A stretch of DNA of 64,000 bases. It comes from Lepidurus packardi. Taxonomy: Eukaryota; Arthropoda; Branchiopoda; Notostraca; Triopsidae. The translations under genes were made by a program, and so were the position numbers. Shown here in pieces: positions 61,901 through 64,000 of this stretch. Location: contig JAKZAN010000002.1 of assembly GCA_023053545.1 (NCBI GenBank), positions 11,094,790 to 11,158,789 on the forward strand. The letters run 5' to 3'. The stretch's first letter is position 1. The number at the start of each line of letters is the position of its first letter. Under the pieces are notes generated by a model. That model was not told where the DNA came from. It saw nothing but the letters and a program-made list of their open reading frames with translations, and did no database searches.

Positions 61901-63529
61901 AATAGAGCCTTGTCATTGATTAGAAAATGTTTCAATGGGATCATTCCAAATGAGTTTCCTTGGTTCCCTTTTCCATCTGGTCCTCGAAAAGCTAGTGGCT
62001 ATTTCTGGGTCTTGACAGAAACGAGCAACGTGCAAGTCTGGCATTTAGCCTAGACCTCTTCCAAACGCCAAACTTCCTATTTCGCTTACGTTGGTCTATT
62101 ACACACATGGCCAGCAGACAAACGGTTCCCGATTTTTGTTCACTTAGATAAACAACGGAAACTTTTAACATTCTTCAGGCATATAATAGAAAAAGCGAAA
62201 GAAAAGAAGAGAAGAAAATGACGAGACGAGGAGGTATTCCTTCCCCTGTTTCACGGATCATGGTTTCTAACGTTGATGTGCAGTCGTGATATGTAAAATC
62301 AAAAAGGTACTTCACCTTTCCGGCACAAGGATAAACCGCACCCCATGATGAATCACTCACATAGAATTCTTACTCAGCAAATAATATTCAATTGCCTTGC
62401 TTAGCAATTCTATTTTGCTCATGAAAACCGTCGTGCGCTCAGTCAAATAGAAAGTTGAACATTGTCGAGGAGAGTCAGAGGTTCACATTACGCACAAAGT
62501 AGCGGGCTATGCATACAAGTCTTTCTTTACGCACTACTTCAAGCCAACGAGTTCTCGCAAAGACGAGAGGACTAACACTGGTTTGAAAACGAGAAAACTG
62601 GCACCGTCCTGCGTCCCCTGACCAAAACCTTTCTAAAGCCTCCGAACTTAGGAGATTATAAACTTCGGCTTAATTAATCCTTTCGCACTTACCAGACCAC
62701 CACCTCAAGTTCCTAATTCCAAAATAAAATCTCTCTGCACTCGCTTGAAACATCTTGAAAGTTGGCGATGGATTGTAGACCAGCAACAAGACTACACTCA
62801 ATGGGTCTTGTTCAGGACACTTCAATACGGGTTAGATTTATTTTCCTAAATTGCTATCGAATGAGGGCACGAAATACGTTCTATGCAAACTAACGATGGT
62901 TTCAAGTTAAACTGGTATTGGAAGGAACATTTTTATACCTAAAATTTTCCTTTTATGAACACCGAATCGATCTGTTACATTGCATTGAGGTTCCACGAAC
63001 ACCCATTACAAGATACGCAATTCGAATCCTTGTAAGATAGTTGAATTACAAGTTGCTTTCGTATCTATAGACATAAAAAGAGCAACGGGCGGCGGAAAGA
63101 CTTTGATTGCATAGGGCACACATCCTAACGACAGCATAGTCCCAATAAAGAATTCTGTTCTGTTCTATTATTAGCTTATTTATCCAGTGTAGTAGAACGC
63201 GTCAAAGCACCTCGGTCGTCCATGACGTCAAACTGCCTCGTCTCGGGTTCCCTCGTGGGATTCAAAAAGAAAAAGGATTATTTCCATAAACCCCCCTACG
63301 CTAACAACCAAGTTCGCCTTCACATATACCAGCAAGACATCTCAACAAAAACAAAAAAGACCGGAAAAGAAGCAATAAACTCACATTCGTCGTCCCATAA
63401 TTGCTGGCAAAGGTCGGCGGCAAACGAGTAAAGATCTTCCGGCTGCTGGCGAATAATCCCACGGGCCAAGGCTTCCAAAACCTGCGGTAGTCCTTCCGGA
63501 ATTTTCAGTCTTGTTAGAAGTTCTTCCAT
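55926..63529 (-). CDS. giant acidic protein with RIIa domain and eight IQ motifs
   Basis: Exons 63529-63385, 61781-61267, 61184-58295 and 58189-55926 total 5814 nt in frame: 1937 residues. Residues ~8-45 (IPEGLPQVLEALARGIIRQQ onward) are an RIIa dimerization/docking domain as in sperm protein Sp17, which binds A-kinase anchoring helices. Eight calmodulin-binding IQ motifs of the AATKIQAxxRGYxxR type lie at about 227-246, 367-387, 1611-1630, 1683-1703, 1735-1753, 1829-1847, 1874-1892 and 1909-1927. Between them is ~1200 residues of Glu/Asp-rich, probably disordered chain. The combination resembles Sp17 at the ends with a huge insertion; Drosophila Igloo has similar IQ repeats. A ciliary, cytoskeletal or neuronal calmodulin-buffering scaffold is inferred. 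A 60-bp in-frame segment (58492-58433) has perfect GT-AG ends and is probably an intron, leaving 1917 residues. Confidence 0.85.
58433..58492 (-). other. in-frame 60-bp intron (or retained segment) in the RIIa-IQ gene
   Basis: On the coding strand it starts GTAAAAATG and ends TTATTTGTTTTAG, has a length divisible by three and no stop. Its translation (KNVVKSRGSSDEFTYLFVL) is unlike the acidic surroundings. It behaves like the other short introns of this window. Confidence 0.7.
58600..59350 (-). repeat. degenerate protein-level repeats in the RIIa-IQ gene
   Basis: Two 14-residue units in tandem (VEIVHNTETLSPVP, VEIVPGTEALSPVP) are followed by a partial third. Upstream in the protein are three ~45-60 residue units of the form EDAGETLN...EE...NTLSEELL...VLEAATSQ. 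The repeats suggest growth of the acidic linker by internal duplication. Confidence 0.65.
61782..63384 (-). other. intron 1 of the RIIa-IQ gene
   Basis: A 1603-bp GT-AG intron that splits a Cys codon between the RIIa exon and the next. No repeat or gene is recognised in it. It is the natural place for an intronic regulatory element. Confidence 0.7.
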
Positions 63530-64000
63530 AACTTCTATTTAGTTTGCCCTATAACACAATTCACCAAGGGCGAATGCTCGCCAACTAAAGTCGCAGTTAG
63601 CTTGTACATACGGTAACGAATCCAAGTTAAAATCGATCTGTGTGGTTTGGGTCTCTATGACAACTCGCACCTGTCTCCGTTAACCTGTCCTTTCCCTACT
63701 GCGGGGTGTCAAAGCACGTGGTTTGCAAATATGTCAACATAAACACGGCTATTTGACAGACTGAATGTAGTTGTATACATCAATAACGACAAATAATTAC
63801 AAAATTATACATGGGATTTTATGCCAAGTAAAAAGTAAATCCACCCCTTCCCGCTTTTAACCTCCTTTTCGCCAATACTGGATATCTTCTCCTCGTGTAC
63901 GGCTAGGAATACTTAGATAACAGAGAGCCTTCCAAGCAGCAAATTTCCTAAACAAAAGCAAAGTGGGAAAGAGAAAAAAACAGACAGAAGGAGCTTTAAA
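63530..64000. other. upstream region of the RIIa-IQ gene
   Basis: It presumably includes the promoter and 5' UTR of the RIIa-IQ gene. I see no TATA box at a fixed distance and no other gene before the window ends. Confidence 0.4.

Overview
The window looks like a piece of an arthropod nuclear genome. Protein genes are cut by many short introns, mostly 52-154 bp and nearly all GT-AG. One gene matches the Beaten path (Beat) immunoglobulin family, which is known from arthropods. The other recognisable genes are ordinary animal genes: the DNA polymerase epsilon catalytic subunit, mitochondrial ribosomal protein mL40, a TRC8/RNF145-type membrane RING protein, a rhodopsin-like receptor and a RIIa/IQ protein. 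I saw no prokaryotic operons, rRNA, tRNA or CRISPR. The species cannot be named from the sequence.

Layout. 1-17.4 kb is gene-poor and carries a foldback repeat (2.84-3.01 kb), a C run and a small tandem duplication. A single-exon divergent GPCR lies at 17.4-18.5 kb (-). 18.5-24.3 kb is again gene-poor and holds one copy of a ~235-bp dispersed repeat. A Beat-like secreted Ig protein occupies 24.35-26.76 kb (+). 26.8-36 kb holds a 69-residue two-exon gene (30.2 kb, +), a second foldback element with a perfect 42-bp inverted repeat (29.66-29.89 kb), a tandem duplication and long homopolymers.

36-63.5 kb is the gene-dense part. A PPC-domain (DUF296) gene (+) converges on POLE (-). POLE (31 exons, 2286 residues in my model) is head-to-head with MRPL40 (+) across a 199-bp shared promoter. 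MRPL40 converges on a TRC8/RNF145-like E3 gene (-). After a 3.3-kb empty stretch comes a very large acidic RIIa-IQ protein gene (-; 1937 residues, or 1917 if an in-frame 60-bp intron is removed).

The POLE, MRPL40 and RIIa-IQ models were built exon by exon with phase checked at every junction; all three close in frame. The genes do not form a pathway: POLE is chromosome replication, MRPL40 mitochondrial translation, the RING protein probable ER ubiquitination, the Beat-like protein cell-surface recognition. The most unusual items are the foldback family with telomere-like CCTAA units inside, the eight-IQ/RIIa protein, and a GC-AG intron in POLE that carries a copy of the dispersed repeat.
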